From Leptospira sp. GIMC2001 (GTDB taxonomy: Bacteria; Spirochaetota; Leptospiria; Leptospirales; Leptospiraceae): a DNA stretch of 64,000 nucleotides. Below, piece by piece: positions 8,373-17,680 of this stretch (positions are counted from its first letter, which is position 1; each line of letters begins with the position of its first letter). The notes under the pieces are model-generated. The model was not told the origin of the DNA and searched no databases. It was given only the letters and a program-made list of their open reading frames with translations. The stretch is taken from NCBI RefSeq assembly GCF_028462125.1, contig NZ_CP115468.1, forward strand, positions 2,907,559 through 2,971,558. The letters are read 5' to 3'. A program made the translations under genes and the position numbers.

Positions 8373-9239
8373 CTAATGTTTATTCAACCAATCGGTCACA
8401 AGTTTTAATACTTCTTCTTTCTTCGCTGGGAGTTCATTCATTGTCTCATGATACAATCCCGGGAAAATTTTAATTGTTTTATCTTTAGAACTGATTTTGT
8501 CAAAAAGCAATTCCGAACCATCTTTGGATGCGATTCCGTCCTCTTCACCATGAAAAATCAAAGTTGGGACTGAAATTGAATCTGCACCAGGTAGAACATT
8601 CACTTCTGCACCTAACATAAAACTACCAATTGTAGTTGATATGTCGCCATGAACAAGGGGATCCTTTACATAGGCGTCTACTACTGATTTGTCGTGAGAC
8701 AATAAATTTACATCCAATCCAGCAGGGAGTGTTAAGGAGGGAGCAAGTGAAGATAGAAATCCAGAGAAAAATTTCTTAACTTCCATAGCTGTATCAGTCT
8801 TCACGCGAAGGGGAATAGCACTACTCACAAGGGCGATCAACTTTTCATGCCTTGAAGGTTTTTTTGCATATGTAACAACAACTAATGCACCCATTGAATG
8901 TCCTAGTAAATATATTTTACCAGATGAATTCTCTTGAATTGCGATATCGACCAATCGATCTAAATCTTCTGCATAGACTTCAAAGCTCGGAGCATGTCCT
9001 CTTTTGCCTTCCGACTTACCATGACCTCGCGCATCAGGAACGTAAATGATAAATCCGCTACCGTCTAGAGCTCCTATGATGTTGTCGTATCTTCCACCGT
9101 GTTCACCAAATCCATGATGAATTACTAATACTTTATTTGCCTTGCCAGATTTCGGCTTATATACTCTATAGTGGTAACGTAGGCCGTCTGAAGTTTGTGT
9201 GGATGATTCAGTAAGTTGATAATTTTCAATTCCCTGCAT
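8373..9239 (-). CDS. Monoacylglycerol-lipase-like alpha/beta hydrolase
   Basis: A 288-residue serine hydrolase of the Hydrolase_4 (lysophospholipase/monoglyceride lipase) group. The nucleophile elbow is GHSMGALVV. The acid is the Asp in [10 protein letters not shown] and the base the His in [28 protein letters not shown] is the typical strand-4 region, and [13 protein letters not shown] provides the oxyanion loop. There is no signal peptide, so it is cytosolic. It is first in the operon with the two MaoC-type genes, which suggests it releases fatty acids or cleaves a lipid ester for the same pathway. AAGGGG precedes the ATG. Confidence 0.88.
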   Translation of the reverse strand: MQGIENYQLTESSTQTSDGLRYHYRVYKPKSGKANKVLVIHHGFGEHGGRYDNIIGALDGSGFIIYVPDARGHGKSEGKRGHAPSFEVYAEDLDRLVDIAIQENSSGKIYLLGHSMGALVVVTYAKKPSRHEKLIALVSSAIPLRVKTDTAMEVKKFFSGFLSSLAPSLTLPAGLDVNLLSHDKSVVDAYVKDPLVHGDISTTIGSFMLGAEVNVLPGADSISVPTLIFHGEEDGIASKDGSELLFDKISSKDKTIKIFPGLYHETMNELPAKKEEVLKLVTDWLNKH

Positions 9240-9340
9240 GATTTTCCCCTTATGTGAGGAAAAATCTGACTTGATTTTTTTTCAATTCTTTTTCCTGAGC
9301 ATAATTCTTGCGGTGCATACTAGGAATAGAGGTTAAAACA

Positions 9341-9514
9341 ATGGATAAGTCAAAAATTACTCCCGAAATGCTTGCTAAAATTTTGAGAGAACATTCTGAA
9401 ATGTTATCACTCCTAAAGCTCGCCCCAGAAACCATGTCAGAAGATGAATGGAAAGTATGGTCGGAGAAAAAATTTACAATAATAAGCAGAATTCAAAAAA
9501 TCGAATCCAATTAG
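9341..9514 (+). CDS. Small hypothetical protein (57 aa)
   Basis: The 57-residue acidic helical protein begins MDKSKITPEMLAKILREHSE and ends in SRIQKIESN. GAGG lies about 8 nt before the ATG at 9341, which makes this start more credible than an upstream ATG at 9308. It has no signal peptide and no recognisable domain. Its last 67 bases overlap the start of the sulfatase-fold gene in another frame, so the two may be translationally coupled. The clean Shine-Dalgarno site and helical composition argue that it is real; its function is unknown. Confidence 0.55.
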   Translation: MDKSKITPEMLAKILREHSEMLSLLKLAPETMSEDEWKVWSEKKFTIISRIQKIESN

Positions 9515-11883
9515 TACTCGTACTATTTTTCCTTGTCTTCCATCTAGATTGCATTGAGACTTCTCAAGATCTTGAGAAAATCGCAGTTGATTTAACTAGA
9601 GAGCTTGCAAACAAGAAGACCGAAAAATTTGGACAATTTCCCCAAGATAAATTTCTTTTACAGTCATATTGGAAAAAAAACCCGGGGAGATTTTCTGGAC
9701 TCGAAAGAAAGGATAGATGGTGGAACTCACAAATCACCTTTAACACCGATCGCGAATTGTTCGTGAATGAATCCAAAGATTCAATTTTAATACCGCCTAC
9801 CACATCATCAAATTCCAAAATATCGAAGTTAAAGATAGAATTCCCGAGAGGAAGCTACAGACTCGAACTAAACCTTGGAATTTTATCGGACAGAATTTCA
9901 AGTAACCCACACATTGGCGGAATCCTAACAATTTCGACTGGAAAACTTCTTCTAAGAGAAATAAAACTGGATCAAAACTTCCATGAAACTTGGAAAAAAT
10001 TTTCCCTAGATCTAATTACTTCAAAGGATATAATTTTTGAATGGGAATCTACGAATAGCTACTTAGTTCTCGGCAAACCTTTATTGTATACAAAAACCAA
10101 ATCTCGAAATCCAAATGTGATCCTCATCGTAATTGATTCAGCAAGAAAAGATTTCCTACCTGATTATGGCTTTGCTCATCACATAACACCGAATATCAGT
10201 GCAATTGCTAAAGAATCAATCGTATTTGAAAATCCTTTTTCTAATGGGAATTGGACAAAACCTTCGATGATATCTTTTTTTCATTCTGAATATGCATCAA
10301 ACTTAGGAATTAATAATCTATGGTTTGCGACTCTTCCAGAAAACAAAAAGACATTCTATAAAACGGGAATCCCGAGCATCAGTGAAGTTTTTCGAAGAAA
10401 TGGTTATGAAACTAAATCTATTATGAACAATGTGTTCTTTCTGGATTACACAACGGTGGGTGTTGATCTAGGATTTCACGATGTCTACCAAGTTGGCAAA
10501 GATATAGAAGACACTCCCATACTTACAAATGCAGCAATTCAGTTCGTTAGGGAAAATAAAAATAAACAGTACTTTTTACACTTTAATCTAAATACGCCCC
10601 ATGGTGGTTACGCTCCGCCATTGGAATTTATGCAAGAACTACGAAATATAATCAGTGATAACGATCTCTACAAATTTGAAGCACCTATCAGACGCTATAT
10701 GGGAGAGTTAGTATATACGGATTCAGAAATTGGACGGCTCATGGAAGAATTAAAAAATCTAGGCCAGTATGAGGAAACGATGATCATCATCACTGGTGAT
10801 CATGGCGAACTCTTCGATCCAAAGCATGACAGGCATAGTCGGTATATCCTGCAAGGTCTGTATGGTCACGGTGAATCCCATTTCGACGAAGAGATAAATG
10901 TTCCTTACATTATAAAACTTCCTAAGTCGATGCAAAAGGACTGGCGATCAAACTCGACTAGTCAGAGGAGAATTCCAGGACAATCTTCCTTACTCTCGCT
11001 AACTCCAACAGTTCTCGGACTTGCTAAATTAGATAAAGAAATATACAAATATCGTGGAGTTGACTATTCCAAATGTATAATACAAAATACAGAATGTCCG
11101 AAAGAAGATACAATCTATACGGAAGGTAGAATGTCAGAATCTATTCGAACAGAGGATTACAAATACATTCGTCGCTATCAGGGCTATACAAGTATCGTTA
11201 ATGGTGAATCAGATGAAAGAATCATAATGCCGGAAGAATATTATGACCTCAAAGCTGATCCAAAAGAATATCATAATCTAGCTCAATATCAGTATATTCA
11301 AGAAGATGAATTGACATTGGACAGTCATTCAAAGCCAAAAAATCCGAATGAATCAAAAATACAAATTGCACGAAAAAATCTTGATACAGGTAATTTTCTG
11401 CGAAAAAATAGATTCCATATTCATTTACCAGCCTGCACGCAATCTAACAATGCAAATTGCAGATACAATTTATCTGCATATATTCCTGGAGGAATCTACA
11501 AAGTGGAAAGTCCGTCGGAGTTCAACGTAGTTGGATCAAGTTCGAAATCATTAACGATTTCCGGGAATATTGAAAACTCATCAGCCCGTATCAAAATTCA
11601 TACTGTAAACGCAAATGCAAGTTGGTCTGGACAAATCTCACGTGATGGATATTCAATGAATTATCTTCTCGGTAGATGGGGATTGTTTTCTAAAGATTAT
11701 CGAATCACTGGCGAACCTGATTTTATGATATCTGGGAGTGATCCGATTGGGTTTGAAAATTCCAAAATACCTTGGGTCTATAACGATGCAAGATTGTCGG
11801 GTGAAAGCAGCTCTGAAACAGATTCAGCTATGGCTGACGAAGTTCGAAAGATCTTGGAATCATGGGGCTATATTCACGAATGA
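9448..11883 (+). CDS. Sulfatase/alkaline-phosphatase-fold lipoprotein
   Basis: An 811-residue exported protein. The N-terminus has a hydrophobic stretch LVLVLFFLVFHLDC that reads as a lipobox (HLDC). A non-catalytic beta domain occupies about residues 60-220. The sulfatase domain then starts at NVILIVIDSARKDF, with metal ligands in ITGDHGELFD and YGHGESHFDEE. At the nucleophile position it has WTKPS, i.e. Thr, not the Cys/Ser that becomes formylglycine in true sulfatases. That favours a phospho- or phosphoglycerol-type transferase or hydrolase, or at least an enzyme not needing maturation. A C-terminal extension of about 180 residues has no recognised domain. The start (9448 or 9457) lies inside the upstream small gene. 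Confidence 0.75.
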   Translation: MESMVGEKIYNNKQNSKNRIQLVLVLFFLVFHLDCIETSQDLEKIAVDLTRELANKKTEKFGQFPQDKFLLQSYWKKNPGRFSGLERKDRWWNSQITFNTDRELFVNESKDSILIPPTTSSNSKISKLKIEFPRGSYRLELNLGILSDRISSNPHIGGILTISTGKLLLREIKLDQNFHETWKKFSLDLITSKDIIFEWESTNSYLVLGKPLLYTKTKSRNPNVILIVIDSARKDFLPDYGFAHHITPNISAIAKESIVFENPFSNGNWTKPSMISFFHSEYASNLGINNLWFATLPENKKTFYKTGIPSISEVFRRNGYETKSIMNNVFFLDYTTVGVDLGFHDVYQVGKDIEDTPILTNAAIQFVRENKNKQYFLHFNLNTPHGGYAPPLEFMQELRNIISDNDLYKFEAPIRRYMGELVYTDSEIGRLMEELKNLGQYEETMIIITGDHGELFDPKHDRHSRYILQGLYGHGESHFDEEINVPYIIKLPKSMQKDWRSNSTSQRRIPGQSSLLSLTPTVLGLAKLDKEIYKYRGVDYSKCIIQNTECPKEDTIYTEGRMSESIRTEDYKYIRRYQGYTSIVNGESDERIIMPEEYYDLKADPKEYHNLAQYQYIQEDELTLDSHSKPKNPNESKIQIARKNLDTGNFLRKNRFHIHLPACTQSNNANCRYNLSAYIPGGIYKVESPSEFNVVGSSSKSLTISGNIENSSARIKIHTVNANASWSGQISRDGYSMNYLLGRWGLFSKDYRITGEPDFMISGSDPIGFENSKIPWVYNDARLSGESSSETDSAMADEVRKILESWGYIHE

Positions 11884-11896
11884 TTCCAGGTAAAAA

Positions 11897-13015
11897 TCAA
11901 TTAGATAAGAAAGCTTTCCACCATCTCTCAAAAATGTTATCCCGTTTTGTATAGACAATCTGTCCGAATTTAGGAGTGAGAAGATTGATGTTTTTCAATT
12001 CTGCTTGCTTTTCTAATTCTTCGATTGGTTCATACCAACTATGCAAGGATAGATCAAACATCCCCCAATGAACGGGAACCAGTCGCTTACCTTTTAGATC
12101 CAAAAATGCCTGGCCCGTTTCTTCAGGTAACACATGCACTTCGCGCCATAATTCATTGTATTGCCCATTTTCTATAAAAGCGATCTCGAAGGGTCCGTAT
12201 TTATCACCTATATTTTTGAAATGGACATCGTAACCTGAGTCACCGCTGAAATAAAATCTTTCTGACTTCCCAATAATAACCCAGGATCCCCATAGAGTTT
12301 TGTTTCCATTGGAACATTTGCGACCTGAAAAATGTTGCGCTGGAGTGCAAACAATTTCAACACCGCCAATGTTTAATGACTCCCACCAATCCAATTCCAT
12401 GAGTCGATCTTCTGCTATTCCCCAATCTTTGATATGTGAAGTAACACCTAAAGGAGTGATAAACTTGGTTTGTTTTTCTGCAAAAAATTGAATAGTCTCC
12501 ATATCAAGATGGTCATAGTGATCATGAGAAATGATTATATAATCAATATTTGGCAACTCTTCTAATTTAATCACAGCATCCTGAAAACGCTTAACAATAA
12601 AGCTAAAAGGTGCTGCTGACTCAGAAAATACTGGATCGAATAATAATATTTTTCCATCAATATTCACAAGAAATGATGAATGTCCGAACCAAATAAATTT
12701 GATTCCATCTGATGGTTTTAGAAATTCCACCATGTCAGGTTTTACTTCGGGTAACTTTTCTGTTGGAGTTTTATAGTCACTTCCTCCAAAGAAAAATTTC
12801 CAAGTTAGCGAAAGCATATTTTGTTTCTCTCGCATCTCATCTAAAATATTAGGACGACGATTCACAAACTGCTCTTTCGTCGAATCAAAGTTTGGTGATT
12901 TTTGGATTTTTTCTTGGTGCGCACCAAATGGATCCTTCCCAAATGCGGAACAATTATTGAAAACTGTAAAATTCATAACGATTAAAAGGATTGTAAATAA
13001 AAAATTGCTTTGCAT
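11897..13015 (-). CDS. MBL-fold lipoprotein, NAPE-PLD/UlaG-like
   Basis: The 372-residue protein has a signal peptide ending at the Cys of VFNNCSAFG, so it is likely a lipoprotein. The metallo-beta-lactamase domain shows FGHSSFLVNIDGKILLFDP, the metal motif ISHDHYDHLD, FSGDSGYD and VPVHWGMFDLS. This pattern fits the subgroup related to NAPE-phospholipase D and UlaG (RomA-like), which cleaves phosphodiesters or lactones; the real substrate is unknown. It converges on the sulfatase-fold gene, with 13 bases between stop codons. The two could both act on envelope lipids, but they are on opposite strands. Confidence 0.82.
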   Translation of the reverse strand: MQSNFLFTILLIVMNFTVFNNCSAFGKDPFGAHQEKIQKSPNFDSTKEQFVNRRPNILDEMREKQNMLSLTWKFFFGGSDYKTPTEKLPEVKPDMVEFLKPSDGIKFIWFGHSSFLVNIDGKILLFDPVFSESAAPFSFIVKRFQDAVIKLEELPNIDYIIISHDHYDHLDMETIQFFAEKQTKFITPLGVTSHIKDWGIAEDRLMELDWWESLNIGGVEIVCTPAQHFSGRKCSNGNKTLWGSWVIIGKSERFYFSGDSGYDVHFKNIGDKYGPFEIAFIENGQYNELWREVHVLPEETGQAFLDLKGKRLVPVHWGMFDLSLHSWYEPIEELEKQAELKNINLLTPKFGQIVYTKRDNIFERWWKAFLSN

Positions 13016-13383
13016 GATATCTTTCCATAATTGGACTTAAGAATAAATCTAATCCTTTTACCATACTGAGCAATTCATTTTTTAAATTCTATTCTAATTC
13101 TAAATTTAACTATTGTAAAAAGTCTAGGAATTTAGAAAAAAACTTCAAACCTGAAAAAGAATGATTTTTCCCTAAATCTATAAGTTGATGTTTTGTTGAT
13201 TGATTTAATACATTTTTTGCTGAATTCACATCCGATTTGAACAGATCACAGAAACTTACAGACAAAAAGCTAGTTGTATTCGAAGGAAATGATCAATATC
13301 TAGGGTTTCTGATGGAAAGGGATTGGGTTGAAAGTGTGGGTGTGGATTGGATAAAATAGGACGGGGCTTAAGCCCCGGGCTAA
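13016..13383. other. Intergenic region (368 bp) with a hairpin repeat
   Basis: AT-rich in its first 270 bases. The last 70 bases contain spaced G runs (13325-13350) and a perfect CTTAAG-centred hairpin at 13362-13377. A 50-codon open stretch on the plus strand ending at a TAG at 13357-13359 reads plausibly as protein (KLVVFEGNDQYLGFL) but has no start or ribosome binding site; it may be a gene remnant. No RNA gene is recognised. Confidence 0.5.
13362..13377 (-). repeat. CTTAAG-centred hairpin repeat, copy 1
   Basis: A 16-bp perfect palindrome, CGGGGCTTAAGCCCCG. As RNA it folds to a 6-bp GC stem with a UUAA tetraloop. It begins 6 nt after the stop of the small lipoprotein gene. On the minus strand the following sequence is GTCCTATTTTATCC and then C-rich. 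Two further perfect copies lie in the window. Confidence 0.8.
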
Positions 13384-13905
13384 TTAATTAAGATCATCAT
13401 CTAAGAAATCGAGAGTTGTCCAGCCAACCAACCAATCTGCGAACTCGGCAATATTGAATCCAAATCGGAATCCATAATACAAACCAAGTGATACTTCGCA
13501 TTGGGTAACAAAATTATAACCATCCCAATCAAATATCACCAAACCGAAACTATTCGAATGATTGAATGCTTTGATTTTATTATTGCGGACATGATTTTTT
13601 TCTGGATAGTGCTGGACGCTATTGAGAAAAAGATAACTATTTCCTGAATTATAAAAGTCTTTTTTAGAACCTGTTCGATAAGCTCCAAAACTTCCAGATC
13701 TCAATCCATATCCTTGTCCATACTCGGCAGATTGCAATCCCCAGGAGACAATACAAAATTTGGCATTAACACCGACAACTTTCTTCTCAACTGACAAGGT
13801 GAGAATATCTGCTGTATCCAAAGCACGATTTTCTATATAATTTGCAAAAGTTGAACATTGTATATGTATTAGAAAAACTGCCAACAAGATTATGGACTTC
13901 TTCAT
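13384..13905 (-). CDS. Hypothetical lipoprotein (TRL-like composition)
   Basis: The 173-residue protein has a signal peptide MKKSIILLAVFLIHIQC with a spirochaete-type lipobox (HIQC). The mature part is rich in Gly, Tyr, Phe and Asn (GYGLRSGSFGAYRTGSKKDF; LYYGFRFGFNIAEFADWLVG). I do not recognise the family. I prefer the ATG at 13905, which starts at the lysine pair of the signal peptide; an ATG 15 bases upstream is possible. It is monocistronic and is followed by the hairpin repeat. Confidence 0.6.
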   Translation of the reverse strand: MKKSIILLAVFLIHIQCSTFANYIENRALDTADILTLSVEKKVVGVNAKFCIVSWGLQSAEYGQGYGLRSGSFGAYRTGSKKDFYNSGNSYLFLNSVQHYPEKNHVRNNKIKAFNHSNSFGLVIFDWDGYNFVTQCEVSLGLYYGFRFGFNIAEFADWLVGWTTLDFLDDDLN

Positions 13906-14035
13906 GAATCCATTAACCATGGTTATTGATGGAGAGGAGTTTTGATTTCTCTATGAAATGCATACTAGCATAAGATAACGAATGCAATATTTTACAATCG
14001 AAATTTCTATGCTAGTCTGATGAGGGGATTAAAAT

Positions 14036-15079
14036 TTATAGATTGCCTTCGGTTTCTTTTTCGAACTTGAGTCGCCTTGTATAGGCTTCAGCTTCTTCTG
14101 AACCCAAAGCCTTAACTCTTAGTTCCTGAATCTTTGAATCACGCTCTTTATCCGACATATTGGGATACTTATTCAATAGTTCTGCTTCTTGCTTAGAAAG
14201 ATCAGCAAGAATTTTTTCTTCTTTCTGCTGGTCACTTCGTGCCTTTGAGATCAAAGCTGCTTTCTCTTTGCCGAAGTATTTGATTTCTAAGGTGTTGAGC
14301 TTTTTCTCTTTTTCTTCTGCAGAAAGACCTTTTAATTCATTCTCACGAAGAAGAATCTCTGTTTCGTAGTGATTGAATTTATCCTCTCGGTTCATAACGT
14401 TGTCATAATAAGATCCGTAGGTTTTTTTACGAAGTTCTTCGTACTTCTTAACTCGTTCATCTGGTCTCATATTCTTGGAAGATTGTATAAAATTCTGTGC
14501 GCCTTCCATAAAATTCACTTGGGCTTCTTCCATTCCAAAGATAAGCTCAGATTTCTCATCACCTAACATTTTTCTTCGTTTATCTTTTATGAGTTCATAA
14601 CGATCTTCGAAACTAATTCCTTCCGGAGTTTGCATCTGTCGAATATCACTTTCGTATTTAAAATAGCTAAGATATAGATCTTTTATTTTTTCGCGATCGG
14701 GACTCTCGTAATTTGCTTCTATGTACGCAAGTATGGTTCCATCACATTGGCTAGGAGTATAATCTTTAGGACAATTGCTTCGCAACGCCCATACTTCCCA
14801 GACAAAATTGATTTTGCCAGATTTGAGATCAGAAACGATTTCAAGATAGCTTTTCTTATCTTCTCCTTGAAATGGAGAAAGTGCCTCATCCCATATATTA
14901 CTGCCCTGCCCTAAAGGATAGAGATTGTCATCGGATTTTGTAATGCTGTATCCAGTTTGTTCGGAATTTTCTTGATAAGATGATGAAGATTTTGAACTAG
15001 AAGTTTGATCTATAAATATATAAATACCTAATCCTAAAATAGCTAGGATTACAATTCCGAGGATGACTTTTTTTTCCAT
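14036..15079 (-). CDS. lifO: Lipase-specific foldase (LifO-like chaperone)
   Basis: The 347-residue protein has an N-terminal membrane anchor (VILGIVILAILGLGIYIFI) and a Ser-rich linker. A long helical domain follows, with repeats such as RRKMLGDEKSELIFGMEEAQ, KYFGKEKAALIS and KALGSEEAEAYTRRL. These are characteristic of the extended helical scaffold of lipase chaperones, which wrap around the lipase in the periplasm. The family signature RxxFDY(F/C)LSAxGE is not evident: the corresponding region reads INFVWEVWALRSNC. Its position next to the lipase gene supports the call. A hairpin with a T-tract lies just before it. The chaperone is common in Proteobacteria, so transfer is possible. Confidence 0.8.
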   Translation of the reverse strand: MEKKVILGIVILAILGLGIYIFIDQTSSSKSSSSYQENSEQTGYSITKSDDNLYPLGQGSNIWDEALSPFQGEDKKSYLEIVSDLKSGKINFVWEVWALRSNCPKDYTPSQCDGTILAYIEANYESPDREKIKDLYLSYFKYESDIRQMQTPEGISFEDRYELIKDKRRKMLGDEKSELIFGMEEAQVNFMEGAQNFIQSSKNMRPDERVKKYEELRKKTYGSYYDNVMNREDKFNHYETEILLRENELKGLSAEEKEKKLNTLEIKYFGKEKAALISKARSDQQKEEKILADLSKQEAELLNKYPNMSDKERDSKIQELRVKALGSEEAEAYTRRLKFEKETEGNL

Positions 15080-15115
15080 ATAAAACCTGATGATTGAGGA
15101 GTGTTAAAACAAAAA

Positions 15116-15141
15116 CGGCTATGTAGAATAATACATAGCCG
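15116..15141 (-). terminator. Intrinsic terminator between lipase and foldase genes
   Basis: A 10-bp perfect stem (CGGCTATGTA with TACATAGCCG, 6-nt loop) is followed on the minus strand by TTTTTGTTTT. It starts 19 nt after the lipase stop and ends 37 nt before the foldase ATG. It should end most lipase transcripts and allow only partial read-through into the foldase gene. Confidence 0.8.
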
Positions 15142-15159
15142 AAAGGAATTCGTTAGAAG

Positions 15160-16068
15160 TTAAAGACCAGCTTTTGCGTTTTTCGCGATATTCAAATAAT
15201 GCGCATTTACGTTGAAGAAGCTTTGACCTGTCCATTGAAAGTTGGTTGCTTGTAAATGGTCAATTCCAGTTGCAAACCAATAATCAGAAGGCTCACCTTT
15301 CCAAGTTCCCCATTTCTGAGAAGTTAGAGGAACCACTCCATCGTTAGCACCACCAAGTCCATAGAACAAACCACCAGCCCAAGTAATTGGGTGAGTCAAT
15401 GCCATGATAGGATGTTGAATGATGTCTGCCCAAGCCATTTTAGATCCATAAGAATAGTATTTCATTCCAGATACATTTGGGCTAGAAGAGTTGAAGCTAT
15501 TTACATATGTCGTTGTTAGAGATTGACCCATTGCGATTACATCTTGTGGGCGACCATCACGATATAAAAGTTGGGCCATGAAGCTAAGAGCTGAGTTAGC
15601 AAAAGGTTGTAACCAACTTGGGATTGCACCAAGAACGATATTTGCCATCGGAGCACCTTTATGCAAAGAGTTAACTGTTGTTACAGTAGCAGTTTGATTC
15701 TTGAATCCTAGATTGGAAACCATGTATCTGATTACAAGTCCACCTTGTGAGTGACCAACCAAATGCACTTTCGAACAACCATTTGCAGGCATCCAAGTAT
15801 TGAGTGCTGATTTGATTTGGCTTGCACGAACTGGAAGACTGTTTGCAGCTGAACTACCAGGAGTTACAACTTTTGCACCTTGTGATCTTAGATAACCATC
15901 TAGGCCACCCCAGTATTTTACGAGACCACCAGCGAGACCTTGTCTGTCATCAAAACCTAAGATTCCGTGAACGAGTGCAAAGCAAGTACCATCAAGTGGT
16001 CCTGCGAATACGCTTGCTGGGAAGCTGATAAAAACGGCGAGAAGAAGTGTGAGAAGTTTAGCTTTCAT
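15160..16068 (-). CDS. lip: Secreted triacylglycerol lipase (family I)
   Basis: A 302-residue lipase with a Sec signal peptide (MKAKLLTLLLAVFISFPASVFA). The mature enzyme has the oxyanion loop HGILGFD, nucleophile elbow VGHSQGGLV, the catalytic Asp in GANDGVVPL and the His in IDHLQATNF. This fits the Pseudomonas/Burkholderia type I.1/I.2 lipases that need a LifO foldase and usually leave the cell by type II secretion. The ATG at 16068 is chosen because AAAGGAC lies 6 nt upstream and a signal peptide starts there; a much longer reading frame is open upstream but lacks such features. The foldase gene follows. Confidence 0.92.
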   Translation of the reverse strand: MKAKLLTLLLAVFISFPASVFAGPLDGTCFALVHGILGFDDRQGLAGGLVKYWGGLDGYLRSQGAKVVTPGSSAANSLPVRASQIKSALNTWMPANGCSKVHLVGHSQGGLVIRYMVSNLGFKNQTATVTTVNSLHKGAPMANIVLGAIPSWLQPFANSALSFMAQLLYRDGRPQDVIAMGQSLTTTYVNSFNSSSPNVSGMKYYSYGSKMAWADIIQHPIMALTHPITWAGGLFYGLGGANDGVVPLTSQKWGTWKGEPSDYWFATGIDHLQATNFQWTGQSFFNVNAHYLNIAKNAKAGL

Positions 16069-16342
16069 GTTGTTGTCCTTTTTCATTTGAAATTCATTGA
16101 TAGGATTATATGTAAACAGCTTCAAATTTATGTCAAGAAATTGTGAAATAAATTTCCAAAAAATGTTAAAAAAACATATTCTGGCTTTTTCGAACATAAA
16201 TTCACTTTTATTCATGAAATTTAGAACAGATTGCCTAGTTATTAGGGCAGAATGATGAAGAAATGAAATTATTTGCATTGCACAATTTTGCATCTATGTC
16301 ATTCGATATTCATATCCAAGCCATAAAACTGGGAATATACGT

Positions 16343-17638
16343 TTGACAGGTGAAGGATTTTTGAGAATTCTGAATCCACCGGAGGCTCGCTTGAAATCTT
16401 TATTTATTCCACCGAAGTTTGATTTTGCACTGGCTTGGACATTTGATATTGCCTATCCGCTCATGACCAAAGCTATGTTCAATCTTGATCATGTAGTTAT
16501 ATCCCACCAAGATCGAACAAGACTTCGTGAATTATCTCAGAAAAGAGCCGTGTATTTTTCCAACCATCCAACAACTATGGAGCCTCCCGTTGCCTATGCT
16601 GTTGCCAATGCAATGGGTTCGCGTTTCCATTTTATGGCATCGAGGAATGTATTTGATTGGGCGGGTGGTTTTGTGGGTGAAGTGATTCGTCGTGTGGGCG
16701 CATTTTCTGTATTAGCTGGTGGAGCCGACAGAGATGCGGTCAAAATGTCCAGACAAATCCTTACAGAGCGAGATGGCAAACTGGCAATCTATCCCGAGGG
16801 AATGTGCAGTGGAGAAAATGATAATCTATTGCCATTTCTTCCCGGTACGGCACAGATCGGATTCTGGGGATTGGAAGATGCTAAGAAACTAGACCCTAAC
16901 GCTGATATCACGGTAGTTCCCGCCTTTGTAAAATATGTTCTTGTTGGATCCAAAAGTTTTATTCTCGAAGATATAAAAATTTCGATCGGTCGAATTGAAG
17001 CAGCTTTGCATTTAAATTCTGGGAATCGAAACCTTTTGAGACGATTTCTTATGGTAGGCAGATTTCTCTTGGAGAGAACCGAATCTGAATATGGAATCAC
17101 ACCTGATCCTGGACAGGATTATGATTTTCGAGTGGGACGTATTCGACACGAGACACTCAATCGTGCGGCGAAATTATTGAATGTAGAATTTGCTCAAGAT
17201 GAGAATGCTATTGATAAAATTCGTGAATTGTTTACTGCACTCGACAGTATTGAAGCTGGATTTCCAAGAAAGGGATGTGAGCATGTAACTCCGGAAATTT
17301 TTACCCAAGCGAAAAAGGAAGTCGAGAAGGCCTATACATTTCTTGTTACCAAACCAAATCATCTTGTATCTAGGCCAACTGCTGAGCGCTTTATCGAATG
17401 GCTTTCCCGATACGAAACCTTGATTTTTGGAAAAACAGGAACTCGAGCGAGAGAAGCCCATGTTTATTTTCCAGAATTTTTTACATTGGGTGAATACTAC
17501 GATGCATACAAAAAAGACAAAAGAGGCACAGTTGTTGCTGTAACAGAACGTTTGCGAAGTACTTTAGAGAAATTGATGAAGCAGGCAAGTCTTACAACTG
17601 CACCTATTGTTCCACCTGAAGATCTGGGAGATATCTAA
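16343..17638 (+). CDS. PlsC-like acyltransferase
   Basis: The 431-residue protein from a TTG start has the glycerolipid acyltransferase blocks: SNHPTTMEPP (HX4E in place of the usual HX4D), a second block around FMASRNVFDW, AIYPEGMCSG (the EG of block III) and VVPAFVKYV. About 200 extra C-terminal residues are helical with no recognised domain. It probably acylates a lysophospholipid or related acceptor at the membrane. Photolyase and clpS follow in the same direction after 42 bases, so it may head a three-gene unit. GGGA about 9 nt upstream supports the TTG moderately. Confidence 0.75.
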   Translation: MTGEGFLRILNPPEARLKSLFIPPKFDFALAWTFDIAYPLMTKAMFNLDHVVISHQDRTRLRELSQKRAVYFSNHPTTMEPPVAYAVANAMGSRFHFMASRNVFDWAGGFVGEVIRRVGAFSVLAGGADRDAVKMSRQILTERDGKLAIYPEGMCSGENDNLLPFLPGTAQIGFWGLEDAKKLDPNADITVVPAFVKYVLVGSKSFILEDIKISIGRIEAALHLNSGNRNLLRRFLMVGRFLLERTESEYGITPDPGQDYDFRVGRIRHETLNRAAKLLNVEFAQDENAIDKIRELFTALDSIEAGFPRKGCEHVTPEIFTQAKKEVEKAYTFLVTKPNHLVSRPTAERFIEWLSRYETLIFGKTGTRAREAHVYFPEFFTLGEYYDAYKKDKRGTVVAVTERLRSTLEKLMKQASLTTAPIVPPEDLGDI

Positions 17639-17680
17639 TAGAAACCGATTCCCAGTTTTTAGATTTCGTCTAAGTTTTAT

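Noticed and set aside
13205..13359. Short plus-strand open stretch with protein-like KLVVFEGNDQYLGFL
   Set aside because: About 50 codons with no start codon or ribosome binding site and no family I recognise. It may be a remnant but is not supported as a gene.
16069..16293. 75-residue N-terminal extension of the lipase
   Set aside because: The Sec signal peptide and ribosome binding site fix the start at 16068; the extension has no homologous pattern.
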